From contig JAMPCZ010000005.1 of the NCBI GenBank assembly GCA_023665935.1, positions 1-38,986 on the forward strand: a stretch of DNA of 38,986 nucleotides. Direction: 5' to 3'. A model generated the notes under the pieces. The model saw only the letters and a list, made by a program, of their open reading frames with translations. It was not told where the DNA came from and made no database searches. The translations under genes and the position numbers were made by a program. Numbering within the stretch: the first letter of the stretch is position 1; the number at the start of each line of letters is the position of its first letter. Positions 1-8,418 of this stretch are shown here, in pieces. The stretch comes from Muribaculaceae bacterium. Lineage in GTDB: Bacteria; Cyanobacteriota; Vampirovibrionia; Gastranaerophilales; Gastranaerophilaceae.

Positions 1-361
1 AGTATGCTGATTTTGCGATGTCTGCAAGGTTATTTGCCGCAAGTTTATACATATCTTCAAGCATATTTGATGCAATAAAATCATCTGATTCGACAATGCA
101 AATATATTCTCCGCGTGCCAGTTTCAGCCCGATATTACATGCAGAGCCGTATCCTGAGTTCGTTTTATCAATAATTATAATTCTTTCATCCAATGTTTTA
201 TACTTTTCAAGTATTTGGTATGAAGAATCTGTTGAGCCATCGTTAATACAAATTATTTCAATCTCTTGTAAACTTTGGCTGAGTATGCTTTCTAAACATT
301 GGCTTAAATATTTTTCCACGTTATAAACCGGTACAATTACCGATATTTTTATATTTTGCAT
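1..361 (-). CDS. Glycosyltransferase family 2, N-terminal part (runs off window)
   Basis: Translating the minus strand from the ATG at 361 gives about 120 residues beginning MQNIKISVIVPVYNVEKYL, the classic start of a GT-A fold family 2 glycosyltransferase. The nucleotide-binding stretch INDGSTDSS and a downstream ESDDF (the DxD-like metal site) are both present. It would transfer a sugar from a nucleotide-sugar donor during polysaccharide or glycan assembly at the inner membrane face. The start codon shares its A with the stop codon of the upstream UDP-galactopyranose mutase gene (TAATG), so the two are translationally coupled in one minus-strand operon. The acceptor-binding C-terminal half lies outside the window, so the sugar specificity cannot be judged. 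Galactofuranose transfer is suggested only by the neighbour. Confidence 0.9.
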   Translation of the reverse strand, partial: MQNIKISVIVPVYNVEKYLSQCLESILSQSLQEIEIICINDGSTDSSYQILEKYKTLDERIIIIDKTNSGYGSACNIGLKLARGEYICIVESDDFIASNMLEDMYKLAANNLADIAKSAY

Positions 362-1503
362 TAGTCCTCCTTATTTGATGTATAAATTTTTTTGAATACG
401 TTTTCAAAACATTCCATTGCTCTAGCTGCGGCTTTATCCATATCGTAGTATTTGTAGTCGCCCAATCTGCCTAAAAAATACAGATTCTGACAATTTTTTG
501 AAAGCTTTTTGTAATTGTTATAAAGCTCAATATTTTCAGGTTTTATAATAGGATAATATCTTTCATTTTCTCCTATTTGAAAATCTGTTGAAAATTCTTT
601 GGCGATAACGGTTTTGTCGGAATTTTCGTTCAGATAATGTTTGTATTCATGTATTCTTGTAAAATCGTAATTGTTTGGATAATTTATTACGCTATTGTTT
701 TGGTAATAAGATAAGTCTAACTCATTAGTTTTGAACGCGACACTTCTATACGGCAGGATTCCCAATTTGTAGTCAAAGAATTCATCTATGGAACCTGTGT
801 AGAAAATTCTTTTAAATGTGATATGCTTTAACTCTTGATATTTTGTAGAAAGCATAATCTCAATGTTCGGGTGGTTTATTATTTTTTCAATCATTTGGGT
901 GTAACCGCCTATAGGAATTCCTTGAAATTTATCTTGAAAATATCTGTCATCTTTACTGATAAAAACCGGCACTCTTGCAGTGATTGAAGAATCAATGTCT
1001 TCAGGTTTTACGCCCCATTGTTTTATTGTATAGTTTATAAAAACTTTTTCGTAGATATAATTAGCGAGAAAATTCAATTCTTTATCCTTGGTGTTTTTTA
1101 GCTCCAAAATCGGGATTTTCGTGTTATATTCAAAATTTGCAAAAAGCTTCTTTTCAAAATTCTGCGCCATTGATTTTGGAAATACGTCATATAAGGTATT
1201 GAGATTAAACGGTATTGTTGTCTTGATTCCGTCAATGATGACGTAAACCTTATGCATATATGTGTTGAAGTTTGCAAATCTGTTGAAAAATTCCCATACT
1301 TTTTTATCGTTTGTATGAAAAATATGTGAACCGTACTTGTGGATGGTTATCCCGTTTTTGTCTTTGTAATCATAGCAATTTCCGCCTATGTGGCTCTTGC
1401 TGTCGATTAATAAAACTTTTTCATTTGCTTCTTCTGCTATTTTTCTGGCAAGTACAGTTCCGCTTATCCCCGTCCCTACTATAAGATTGATGTTTTTTGA
1501 CAT
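361..1503 (-). CDS. glf: UDP-galactopyranose mutase
   Basis: This 380-residue protein converts UDP-galactopyranose to UDP-galactofuranose, the donor for galactofuranose in surface polysaccharides. The N-terminus holds the FAD-binding Rossmann motif (VGTGISG, residues 10-16) and the GGNCYD segment. The family motif KYGSHIFHT follows near residue 60, and the C-terminus has the conserved FLGRLGDYKYYDMD flavin-contact block. The length matches bacterial Glf. The start is preceded by AAGGAT at a good distance. It is the first gene of a minus-strand unit and overlaps the following GT2 gene by one base, which supports a role in glycan or capsule building. No residue looks abnormal. Confidence 0.96.
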   Translation of the reverse strand: MSKNINLIVGTGISGTVLARKIAEEANEKVLLIDSKSHIGGNCYDYKDKNGITIHKYGSHIFHTNDKKVWEFFNRFANFNTYMHKVYVIIDGIKTTIPFNLNTLYDVFPKSMAQNFEKKLFANFEYNTKIPILELKNTKDKELNFLANYIYEKVFINYTIKQWGVKPEDIDSSITARVPVFISKDDRYFQDKFQGIPIGGYTQMIEKIINHPNIEIMLSTKYQELKHITFKRIFYTGSIDEFFDYKLGILPYRSVAFKTNELDLSYYQNNSVINYPNNYDFTRIHEYKHYLNENSDKTVIAKEFSTDFQIGENERYYPIIKPENIELYNNYKKLSKNCQNLYFLGRLGDYKYYDMDKAAARAMECFENVFKKIYTSNKED

Positions 1504-1633
1504 TATTATATCCTTTTTATGTGATGCGTTATAAAAAGAATAATTTGTAGTGAAAAAATATTTAATAAACCAAGTGTACAGATTTTAGTATAAAATTTAG
1601 CAAAATTTTATATGTCTGGGTTTTATTACGAAT

Positions 1634-3079
1634 ATGATTACATCAATTTACTTATCAAATTATCAACCAAATAAAAATAAATTACAGCCTTCGTTTGGAA
1701 GTAAAACTGCTGCAATTACAACTGAATATTTGATGCAGTTGATAAACAGCGGAAAAACAGTAAAAGAAATTAAATCTGAACTTGGAATTGCAACTGATAC
1801 CTATTATAAGCTGCTTAGAGAACGAGGAATTTCATACAAAAAAATAAAAACCTCTCCGACTCCTGATATTACAAAAGAACAGCTGGCTGATTTATTGAGT
1901 CAAGGTATAACCGTTCCAAAGATATGTGAAATGCTGAAAATTACGGCTCATAAATATTATAGATTGGTTGAAAAGTTGGGCGTGAAAAATTCAAGGACTG
2001 CCAAAAGTGAAAATCGTGCAAAAGTCACGGCGGAAGCTTTGGCGCAATGTGTTAAAAAGGGAATGGCTGTAGATGATATTTGTAAATTTTTCGGGATTTC
2101 AGGCAAAGCTTATTATGATTTCTTGAAAAAATTTGGGATTAAAACTCCTGCAATGTTGAGTACTCAGCGTAATGCTTCTATTACAAAAGAACAAATAGTT
2201 AAACTGATTGATGCCGGAAAGTCTGTCAAAGAGATATCAGCAGAATTAGGTATCACTGAGAGTGCGTACACTTCTTTGGTTTCAAAGTTCGGGATTCAAA
2301 CGGAAGCAAAGCTCGCAAAACAAAGACTTTCAGGTGTTACGGAGGAGTGCTTGAGAACTCTTGTCACTTCGGGTAAGTTCGTCGACGAAATTTGTGAAAA
2401 GTTAAATATTCCGGTTCGTACCTATTCAAGATTGCTTGATAAATTTGGTATTATAACGGATAGAAAAGCTGCAAAGGCTCGGGTAGCTTCTATAAAAAAA
2501 GAAGAACTCCAAGCATTGGTGGATGAGGGGTTAACTCCGAAAGAAATTTCCCGTAGGTTGAATATTCCGACTGCTTCTTTTTATAAACTATTAAAACGGT
2601 TGAAAATAGATTATACTTACGCGCACCATCAGAGAGAAATAGTTATTCCAAAAGCAAAACTTGAGGAGGCTGCAGCTTCAGGAAAGTCTGTTGATGAGAT
2701 AGCAAAAGATTTGGGAATTGCTACAACTACATATCATGAAAAAGCAAAGCTGGCTCAAGTAAAAACAGTGTTTCGGGATTCTATTGATAATCTTAATGCG
2801 ATACCAAAGGAAACAATACAAAAACTGTTGGACTCAGGAGAAAGTGTTGAGCAAATCTGCGAAAAATTAAATATCACTAAAGCAAATTATGTTGCACTTC
2901 TTAGAAAATATAATCTTGATACTGCGCAAAGACGTTCGCTTGAAAATATTGCCAATATTAGCAAGTCACAGGTTTTAGAGTTACGTGCCGACGGTAAAAC
3001 CAATAAAGAAATCTGTACCGAATTAAATATAAGTATGCACACTCTTAGACGGATTCTGAACGCTAATTCCGGAATGTAA
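1634..3079 (+). CDS. Protein of nine tandem helix-turn-helix repeats
   Basis: I do not recognise this 481-residue protein as a named family. After a short leader ending LQPSFGSK (residues 17-24), it is built entirely from nine homologous units of about 40 residues starting at residues 28, 79, 131, 183, 235, 287, 338, 390 and 442, a period of 51-52. Each unit reads approximately [IV]-[TPSK]-x-E-x-[LIV]-x(3)-[LIV]-x(2)-G-x-[ST]-x(2)-[EDK]-I-x(3)-L-x-I-x(3)-[TAS]-[YF]-x(2)-L, ending in a short helix such as KFGI. This resembles a resolvase/sigma-type HTH (…GKSVKEISAELGIT…). Linkers are 10-14 residues and basic. There is no enzymatic domain, signal peptide or membrane segment. It would be expected to wrap DNA over many contacts, but that is inference. 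There is no clear Shine-Dalgarno upstream of the ATG. It is divergent from glf, with 130 bases between. Confidence 0.85.
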   Translation: MITSIYLSNYQPNKNKLQPSFGSKTAAITTEYLMQLINSGKTVKEIKSELGIATDTYYKLLRERGISYKKIKTSPTPDITKEQLADLLSQGITVPKICEMLKITAHKYYRLVEKLGVKNSRTAKSENRAKVTAEALAQCVKKGMAVDDICKFFGISGKAYYDFLKKFGIKTPAMLSTQRNASITKEQIVKLIDAGKSVKEISAELGITESAYTSLVSKFGIQTEAKLAKQRLSGVTEECLRTLVTSGKFVDEICEKLNIPVRTYSRLLDKFGIITDRKAAKARVASIKKEELQALVDEGLTPKEISRRLNIPTASFYKLLKRLKIDYTYAHHQREIVIPKAKLEEAAASGKSVDEIAKDLGIATTTYHEKAKLAQVKTVFRDSIDNLNAIPKETIQKLLDSGESVEQICEKLNITKANYVALLRKYNLDTAQRRSLENIANISKSQVLELRADGKTNKEICTELNISMHTLRRILNANSGM

Positions 3080-3123
3080 AAATTTTTATATAATGTCACT
3101 CTGAATTTCACAATGTAAATAAA

Positions 3124-3330
3124 AAATGTCATTCTGAGGGCGAAGCCCGAAAGAATCCAGCTGATAAGTTTATATCAAAAGCTGGATTGCTTCGCTTTCA
3201 CTCGCAATGACAAAATGAGCTCATCCTAAGGCTTTAGGCGAAGGAGCTCATAATAAAAAGAGATTCTTCGCTCAGAATGACGAGAATTTTGTAAGGAAGT
3301 CGTCATTGCGAGTGAAAGCGAAGCAATCCA
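3124..3330. repeat. Cluster of dispersed GTCATT-type inverted repeats
   Basis: This intergenic stretch holds several repeat copies of the GTCATTCTGAG…AAGAATCC type. A perfect 29-base inverted repeat pairs 3183-3211 with 3302-3330 (core GCTTCGCTTTCACTCGCAAT). Between them an 8-bp stem ATGAGCTC (3215-3222) pairs with 3244-3251 and encloses CCTAA/TTAGG (3225-3229/3234-3238). A second pair of arms, GTCATTCTGAG at 3128-3138 and CTCAGAATGAC at 3271-3281, is interleaved. Such elements are common non-coding repeats in many bacteria. Here they follow the nine-HTH gene and may also stop its transcription. Confidence 0.75.
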
Positions 3331-3482
3331 GTCTTTTGGTAAAATTCTATCAGTTGGACTCTTTCGGTCTGCACCTCGCCGTAAATGCTACCGCTCACAC
3401 TTGGCGTCAAGACTCAACGTCTAGCCGATGAGTGTTCTACTCTCGCTTCGCTCGTTATGTTATTTCATGTTGTTAGAATTTA
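3331..3482. other. Non-coding, locally GC-richer spacer
   Basis: Together with the repeat cluster, this makes a 418-base gap without a convincing gene. From about 3355 to 3460 the base composition is visibly richer in G and C than the surroundings and contains CTCTCGCTTCGCTCG, similar to the neighbouring repeats. Short open frames through it have no start signal and no recognisable protein. I see nothing functional beyond repeat-derived DNA. Confidence 0.4.
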
Positions 3483-3497
3483 TGATAGAATACTTGT
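3483..3497 (+). promoter_or_regulatory. Extended -10 promoter placed for a leaderless transcript
   Basis: TG-A-TAGAAT (3483-3491) is an extended -10 element, followed by six bases (ACTTGT) and then the ATG of the peptide transporter. Transcription would begin at or within a base or two of the start codon, and there is no Shine-Dalgarno sequence. No good -35 hexamer is visible, as is usual for extended -10 promoters. The same geometry occurs before ispG at 34749-34766. Confidence 0.5.
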
Positions 3498-4769
3498 ATG
3501 CAAAAACATCCAAAAGGTTTATATCTGTTATTTTTTGTAGAGATGTGGGAGAGGTTCTCCTACTATGGTATGCGGGCTTTAGTCGTATTATATATGGTTC
3601 AGAGTCTTATGTTTTCAACACAAAAAGCCGGAAATATATATGGACTTTATACTGGGTTAGTTTATTTGACACCTTTAATCGGAGGTTATTTGGCTGACAG
3701 GTATTTTGGACAGCGCAGATGTATCACAACAGGGGCTATTCTTATGTCAATTGGTTTATTCCTGCTTGCTTTTGCGCCTAAGAGTTTGTTCTTGCTTTCG
3801 TTATTTTTAATGATTAGTGCAAACGGATTCTTTAAATCCAATATCAGTTCTGTATTAGGTCTTCTTTATGGCGATAATAACGATAGAAAAGATGCAGCTT
3901 ATACGATATTTTATATGGGTATCAATTTAGGTGCGTTTTTGTCACCTTTAGTCTGTGGAACTTTAGCTGTTAAATACGGATTTGAATACGGGTTTGTAAC
4001 CGCCGGATGCGGTATGCTTATAGGGTTGTTTGTGTATAAACTGTTTGAAAATAAATTGCTCGGGAATTGCGGTTTGGAGCCGGTTCTAAGAAATACAAAT
4101 ACTGATTCTGCGAAAACAGATTTAGATATAGAGCAGAAAAACAGGTTTGCCGCACTAATAGTTTTAATGCTTTTCACAATTCCGTTTTGGATATGTTTTG
4201 AGCAGGCGGGATCTTCGCTGACGTTGTTTGCGCAATATCAAACCAATAGGAATGTCTTAGGCTTTGAAATTCCGACAGGTTATTTCCAGTCTTTAAATCC
4301 TCTGTTTATAATAACTTTGGCTCCGTTGATGTCCTTGCTTTGGGGAAGATTACGGGATAAATCCAGGGAGCCCGGTTCGGTTGAGAAGTTTGTAATATCG
4401 TTATTTTTAATTTCAATATCTTATATCGTGCTGGCAATTGCGGGATATTTGGCGGAAAGTTCTTTAGTTTCTCCATTGTGGCTTGTTGCTGCTTATTTTA
4501 TTATGACGGTTTCTGAACTGTGTTTGTCCCCGATAGGTCTATCTTTAGTGTCAAAACTTGCGCCAAAACAGTTCTTGTCTTTGGCTATGGGATGTTGGTT
4601 TTTAACAAGTTTTGCGGGAAATTTAATTGCGGGATTTTTAGGCGGCAAGTATGACATTGTTACACCGTGTCAGTTGTTTACTTTTTTAGCGGTGTTTGCA
4701 ATGGTCGTATGCGTTTTGTTGAGAATATGTCTACCGGCTCTTAAAAAACGTATTGGCGGCGATGTATAA
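3498..4769 (+). CDS. dtpT: POT/PTR2-family proton-dependent peptide transporter
   Basis: This inner-membrane symporter takes up di- and tripeptides with protons. The N-terminus MQKHPKGLYLLFFVEMWERFSYYG carries the ExxERFxYYG proton-coupling motif in helix 1. GGYLADRYFGQRR is the MFS loop 2-3 motif, and FYMGINLGAFLSPLVCG matches the PTR2 family signature. FEQAGSSLTLF corresponds to the conserved helix-7 substrate segment. At 423 residues it is somewhat shorter than the usual 460-500, consistent with a 12-helix form lacking the two extra bacterial helices. The ATG at 3498 is fixed by family alignment and sits directly downstream of an extended -10, so the mRNA may be leaderless. It ends one base before the convergent hydrogenase-related operon. 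Peptide uptake suits a host-associated fermenter. Confidence 0.92.
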   Translation: MQKHPKGLYLLFFVEMWERFSYYGMRALVVLYMVQSLMFSTQKAGNIYGLYTGLVYLTPLIGGYLADRYFGQRRCITTGAILMSIGLFLLAFAPKSLFLLSLFLMISANGFFKSNISSVLGLLYGDNNDRKDAAYTIFYMGINLGAFLSPLVCGTLAVKYGFEYGFVTAGCGMLIGLFVYKLFENKLLGNCGLEPVLRNTNTDSAKTDLDIEQKNRFAALIVLMLFTIPFWICFEQAGSSLTLFAQYQTNRNVLGFEIPTGYFQSLNPLFIITLAPLMSLLWGRLRDKSREPGSVEKFVISLFLISISYIVLAIAGYLAESSLVSPLWLVAAYFIMTVSELCLSPIGLSLVSKLAPKQFLSLAMGCWFLTSFAGNLIAGFLGGKYDIVTPCQLFTFLAVFAMVVCVLLRICLPALKKRIGGDV

Positions 4770-4770
4770 A

Positions 4771-5508
4771 TTATTTTCCTTGAATATATGTCAGAACTCC
4801 GTTTATAAATGTCAACGGATGTACAGGGCAGCCCGGGATGTATAAATCTATCGGGTATTTAGATAAAAATTCCCGGTTTAGAGTTTGACTGTTTTGGAAA
4901 ACCCCGCCAGAGATTGCGCATGTTCCGCACAAGATTACAAGTTTTGGTGAAGGTACTGAGTGGTAACAGTTTTCCAGTGCATATGCCATATTTTCTGTAA
5001 TAGGACCTGTAATTACTATACCGTCTGCGTGCCTTGGAGATGCGACAAAATCAATTCCAAATCTTCCCATATCAAAATTTACGTTTGAACAGGCGTTCAA
5101 TTCCATTTCACATCCGTTGCAGCCTCCTGCCGAAACTTGTCGAAGCTTTAACGAATGACCGAAAATTTTTATAATTTCTTTTTTTACTTCAATAGCTGTT
5201 TTTTGATAATCTTCCCCGGTTTTATTTGGTGAAATTATCAGTTTTTCCCTGTCGGTACTTGAAAGCTTGTATTCATTAGTGAAGGTTATATTTTTGCAGG
5301 CTCTTTCGCATGCCCCGCAAAAAGTACATTTCCCCATATCAATTGTTATAGGGTTTGATGTAAGTGCTCCTGTTGGACAAATCGAGGTATCGCATTCTCC
5401 GTCAATAATCTTCGGTAAGCCTCTGAATTCTTCTTTTATTGGAGCGTTTTTAATGTCTTTTATATATTGTTTTCCTTGATAAATTTTTGATTTTAGAGTA
5501 TCAAACAT
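4771..5508 (-). CDS. hyfI: Ehr/hydrogenase-4-like small subunit fused to a ferredoxin domain (HyfH-HyfI fusion)
   Basis: Two domains are joined in 245 residues. Residues 1-90 resemble HycF/HyfH (MFxxxK…FRGxP…ALT…CxFCGxCExxC…EY). C61, C64 and C67 plus C44-P form one complete [4Fe-4S] site. The first CxxCxxC motif of the usual two-cluster ferredoxin is deleted, leaving only C39, so the second cluster is probably absent. Residues 105-245 are a NuoB/HycG-like small subunit with the N2-type ligands C130 and C133 (GGCNGCEME), C197 (CGTCAISGG) and C227 (PGCP) all kept. It is the last gene of the six-gene minus-strand operon, 10 bases after the large subunit gene, with AAGGA before the ATG. It should pass electrons within the peripheral arm of the membrane complex. 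Confidence 0.9.
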   Translation of the reverse strand: MFDTLKSKIYQGKQYIKDIKNAPIKEEFRGLPKIIDGECDTSICPTGALTSNPITIDMGKCTFCGACERACKNITFTNEYKLSSTDREKLIISPNKTGEDYQKTAIEVKKEIIKIFGHSLKLRQVSAGGCNGCEMELNACSNVNFDMGRFGIDFVASPRHADGIVITGPITENMAYALENCYHSVPSPKLVILCGTCAISGGVFQNSQTLNREFLSKYPIDLYIPGCPVHPLTFINGVLTYIQGK

Positions 5509-5518
5509 ATTTTATTCC

Positions 5519-6976
5519 TTATAAATCGTTGCCTGAGTAAGAAAGGTTAAAGCTTTTATTGCACAGCGGAAAATCTGAAACCCCGTTGTTTCTTACAGCC
5601 AACGCCAGTCCGTACCAGTTGTTAAATGAAGCATCTTTTATTTTGTAGCGCGCAAGTTTTCCTTCGGTATCCGTTATTGCGATATGTACAATTTCTCCGC
5701 GCCAGCCTTCTACAATTGAAATTGTAAGTGTATCAGGGCTCATTTTATTCTCGGATTTTGTTATGATTTCGCCGTCTTGCAAGCTAAGTAGTTTTGCAAA
5801 TACTTTTTTAATAATAGAATAAGATTGCAGGATTTCCTTGTATCTGAGTTTAAATCTTGCGTTTACATCTCCTGTTGCTTTAAATTTTTTCTTTTCAATA
5901 TTGAGTTCAGAAATCCAATTGTCAGGGAAGTCAAACCTTGAGTCTAAATTCACACCGGCGGCTCTTGCAGCCATTCCGACCAATCCGATTTCTTCTGCCC
6001 GTTCCATACTGATAGTGCCTGTTTTTTCCAATCTTGACATTACAGTAGAATTTTTCAACATAGTATTTGTCATTCGTTCTACATCTTTTATAACTTTTTC
6101 AAATGTAGTCAACGCGTTTTTTATTTTTTCGGTGGTGAAATCATAATTCACACCGCCTACGCTGATTAACCCTCTGCCAAAACGGCTTCCGCAGAATTCT
6201 AACATTGTATTTATAACAAGAGTTCTTGTTGCTCCAAATACTGATGCGCCCATAAGGTATGCTATATCACCCGCAATAGCTCCCAAATCGCCGATATGAA
6301 TTGCCATACGTTCCATTTCAAGGGCTGCAATTCGTATAAGTTCTGCTTTTTGTGGGATTGAAATCTGCCTAAGTTGTTCCATAACTTTTGAATATGCAAG
6401 ATTGTGGGCTATTACGCTATCTCCGCAGATTGATTCCGCAAGTTGATTTGATGGTGACTTTAACATCAAATCTTCGATTCCGCGATGTTGATATCCAAGC
6501 ATAATTTCTAAATGGTAAACGGTTTCGCCGTTACACATAAATCTAAAATGCCCCGGCTCAATTACTCCGGCATGAATCGGTCCGACCGCAACTTGGTGTA
6601 CATCTTCCCCCTGCATTTCAAAGAATTCATATTTATCCTGATTGTTCCTGACCGGTTTCAACCACGGATGACCAAGCGGCTCAATCCCGAATTGTTCATA
6701 AAATTCCCGTTCAAAAATATGAAATGCAGGAATTTCTTTGGTCAGGCTCTCGTAACTTTTTTCATCCTCTGAAAATATCGCAGATGAAATATAGATAGCT
6801 CCTTCTTGGTCATCTGCAAGAGCTGCAAATAATTGAACGCCATTGTCTTCTGTCGGTTTGCCAAAAAATCCTATCGGGCGTTTTTTAAATTCAAGGATTT
6901 CGTTACGCAATTCCTGTATCGAAACTTTCGGAATATTATCTAAATTTATTTTTGAGTTGTTTTTTATTTTAATCAT
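5519..6976 (-). CDS. hyfG: Ehr-type large subunit (NuoC-NuoD/HycE-like) lacking Ni-Fe ligands
   Basis: This 485-residue protein is the catalytic-type subunit of a group-4 hydrogenase-like complex. Residues 1-110 form a short NuoC-like domain ending FEREFYEQFGIEPLGHP. The rest is NuoD/HycE-like (PGHFRFMCNGETVYHLEIMLGYQHRGIEDL). In true [NiFe] hydrogenases the metal is held by two CxxC motifs. Here the first reads C184-G-D-S187…H191, with the second cysteine replaced. The C-terminal DPCxxC is replaced by N477-L-S479-Y-S-G482, with both cysteines lost. The protein also ends at GNDL, without the usual maturation tail. It therefore very likely does not bind Ni-Fe. This fits the Ehr (energy-converting hydrogenase-related) group, whose substrate is not established. 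No hyp maturation genes are present in the window. Confidence 0.9.
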   Translation of the reverse strand: MIKIKNNSKINLDNIPKVSIQELRNEILEFKKRPIGFFGKPTEDNGVQLFAALADDQEGAIYISSAIFSEDEKSYESLTKEIPAFHIFEREFYEQFGIEPLGHPWLKPVRNNQDKYEFFEMQGEDVHQVAVGPIHAGVIEPGHFRFMCNGETVYHLEIMLGYQHRGIEDLMLKSPSNQLAESICGDSVIAHNLAYSKVMEQLRQISIPQKAELIRIAALEMERMAIHIGDLGAIAGDIAYLMGASVFGATRTLVINTMLEFCGSRFGRGLISVGGVNYDFTTEKIKNALTTFEKVIKDVERMTNTMLKNSTVMSRLEKTGTISMERAEEIGLVGMAARAAGVNLDSRFDFPDNWISELNIEKKKFKATGDVNARFKLRYKEILQSYSIIKKVFAKLLSLQDGEIITKSENKMSPDTLTISIVEGWRGEIVHIAITDTEGKLARYKIKDASFNNWYGLALAVRNNGVSDFPLCNKSFNLSYSGNDL

Positions 6977-6987
6977 ACTGAATCCTT

Positions 6988-8418
6988 TTAAAAGCTTGAA
7001 GCTGCAAGTTTTATAATATTATTTATACACGGCGGAATATATATTCCCAATACAAATACTGCAATCAGCAGTACAATTTGCGGGATATACATCCAGGCTG
7101 AAAGTTTAGTTTTTGTTTCTGTGATTAATTTAGCTTTATCTTCACTTATTTTTCCAAATGTTGTTTTTATCACGGCAGAACCTATACCGTAAAGAATTAT
7201 AGTCAGCAGTAATAGGAATAATATGCATAATGCATAGTGTTTTTGTTCAATCATAGATTTTACGATTACAAATTCACTTATAAATAAAATTGATGTCGGG
7301 AATGCGCAAATTGCCAAAAATGACAAAATCCACAGCCATCCGTTTTTTTTATCCGCATTATAAAGTCCGTTGACTGATTTTATTCTTTTGGTTTGGAAAA
7401 GTTCAAGAACATTTCCGGATGTCAGGAAGAACGAAGCTTTTGCCAAAGAGTGTCCAATCAAGTGCAATATTACCGCATAATGAGCTATGCCGCCCAATGC
7501 AAGTCCGATTGCCAAAATCCCCATATTCTCAATGGAAGAATATGCAAGCATTCTTTTATAATTTTTTATGTGGTATACAAAAACAGAGGTTATAAACAGG
7601 GACATAAATCCCATCAGTAATAACAGAAATTTTGTAAAATCTGTGCAGCCTGCAATGTTCAAAATTTTTGTAACTTTAAGAATTATCAAAAATGCAGAAT
7701 TTAATAACGCTGCTGATAGTAATGCCGAAATAGGTGATGGAGCTTCCGAGTGAGCGTCCGGCAGCCAAAAGTGAACCGGAGCAAGACCCATTTTTGCACC
7801 AAATCCAAACAACATAAAGATATATGCCATTTTTAACCAATTCGTATTGAATGATTTTGCGCTCAGATATAATTCATTAAAATTTAGCGAATTTATACTT
7901 TCCGATGAAATATTTAATAATATGATTCCGACAAAGGCAAGTGCAATCCCGATAGAACAAATGAATACGTATTTCCAGGCTGCTTCAATTGAATGTTTTG
8001 TCTTATTAAAATATATCAAATATGCGCTTGACAGGGTTGTTGCTTCAATTAAAATCCATGCAAGTCCTAAATCTGTACTTAATAGAGTTCCGGTCATAGA
8101 CAACACAAATATTATTATCATAAATGAATATCTGCTTATCCGCTTTGCAGGCGTTTCAAAGTTTTTTGCATATCCGGTGTTGTATATTGCAACTGCAAGG
8201 AATACAACCGAAAGTACTGCTAAAAATACGGAATTTGTATTATCAACTGCAAAGTATGTTGTGCTTTTGCTGCCAATATTAAATAACGTCATCAATACAG
8301 TTATGATAAAGTGCAATACCGCATAAATGTTTATCATAGTTATATTAAATGTCTTGTTTTTTATCAGTAATGTTAAAACTGCTGCTATTATCGGAAATAT
8401 TAAAAGTACATTAATCAT
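6988..8418 (-). CDS. hyfF: Antiporter-like membrane subunit (NuoN/HyfF-like) of the Ehr complex
   Basis: This 476-residue protein has about 14 predicted membrane helices and belongs to the Mrp/NuoL-M-N proton-translocating subunit family. The ion-channel core is visible as WILIEATTLSSAYLI (helix 5 glutamate), FGFGAKMGLAPVHFWLPDAHSEAPSPISALLSA (conserved lysine and loop), and AYSSIENMGILAIG, with HLIGHSLAKASFFLTSG downstream. These are the charged residues used for proton or sodium movement. The start overlaps the end of the preceding HyfE-like gene by 8 bases, so translation is coupled, and AAAGGA precedes it. It is the second of only two antiporter-like subunits in the operon; the HyfD-like one known from E. 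coli hyf is absent. Confidence 0.9.
   Translation of the reverse strand: MINVLLIFPIIAAVLTLLIKNKTFNITMINIYAVLHFIITVLMTLFNIGSKSTTYFAVDNTNSVFLAVLSVVFLAVAIYNTGYAKNFETPAKRISRYSFMIIIFVLSMTGTLLSTDLGLAWILIEATTLSSAYLIYFNKTKHSIEAAWKYVFICSIGIALAFVGIILLNISSESINSLNFNELYLSAKSFNTNWLKMAYIFMLFGFGAKMGLAPVHFWLPDAHSEAPSPISALLSAALLNSAFLIILKVTKILNIAGCTDFTKFLLLLMGFMSLFITSVFVYHIKNYKRMLAYSSIENMGILAIGLALGGIAHYAVILHLIGHSLAKASFFLTSGNVLELFQTKRIKSVNGLYNADKKNGWLWILSFLAICAFPTSILFISEFVIVKSMIEQKHYALCILFLLLLTIILYGIGSAVIKTTFGKISEDKAKLITETKTKLSAWMYIPQIVLLIAVFVLGIYIPPCINNIIKLAASSF

Noticed and set aside
3124-3330. CRISPR array
   Set aside because: The copies are inverted and unevenly spaced, without regular spacers or cas genes.
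3428-3697. Open frame of 89 codons overlapping the start of the peptide transporter
   Set aside because: It lies in another frame of the transporter, has no ribosome site and no recognisable protein pattern.
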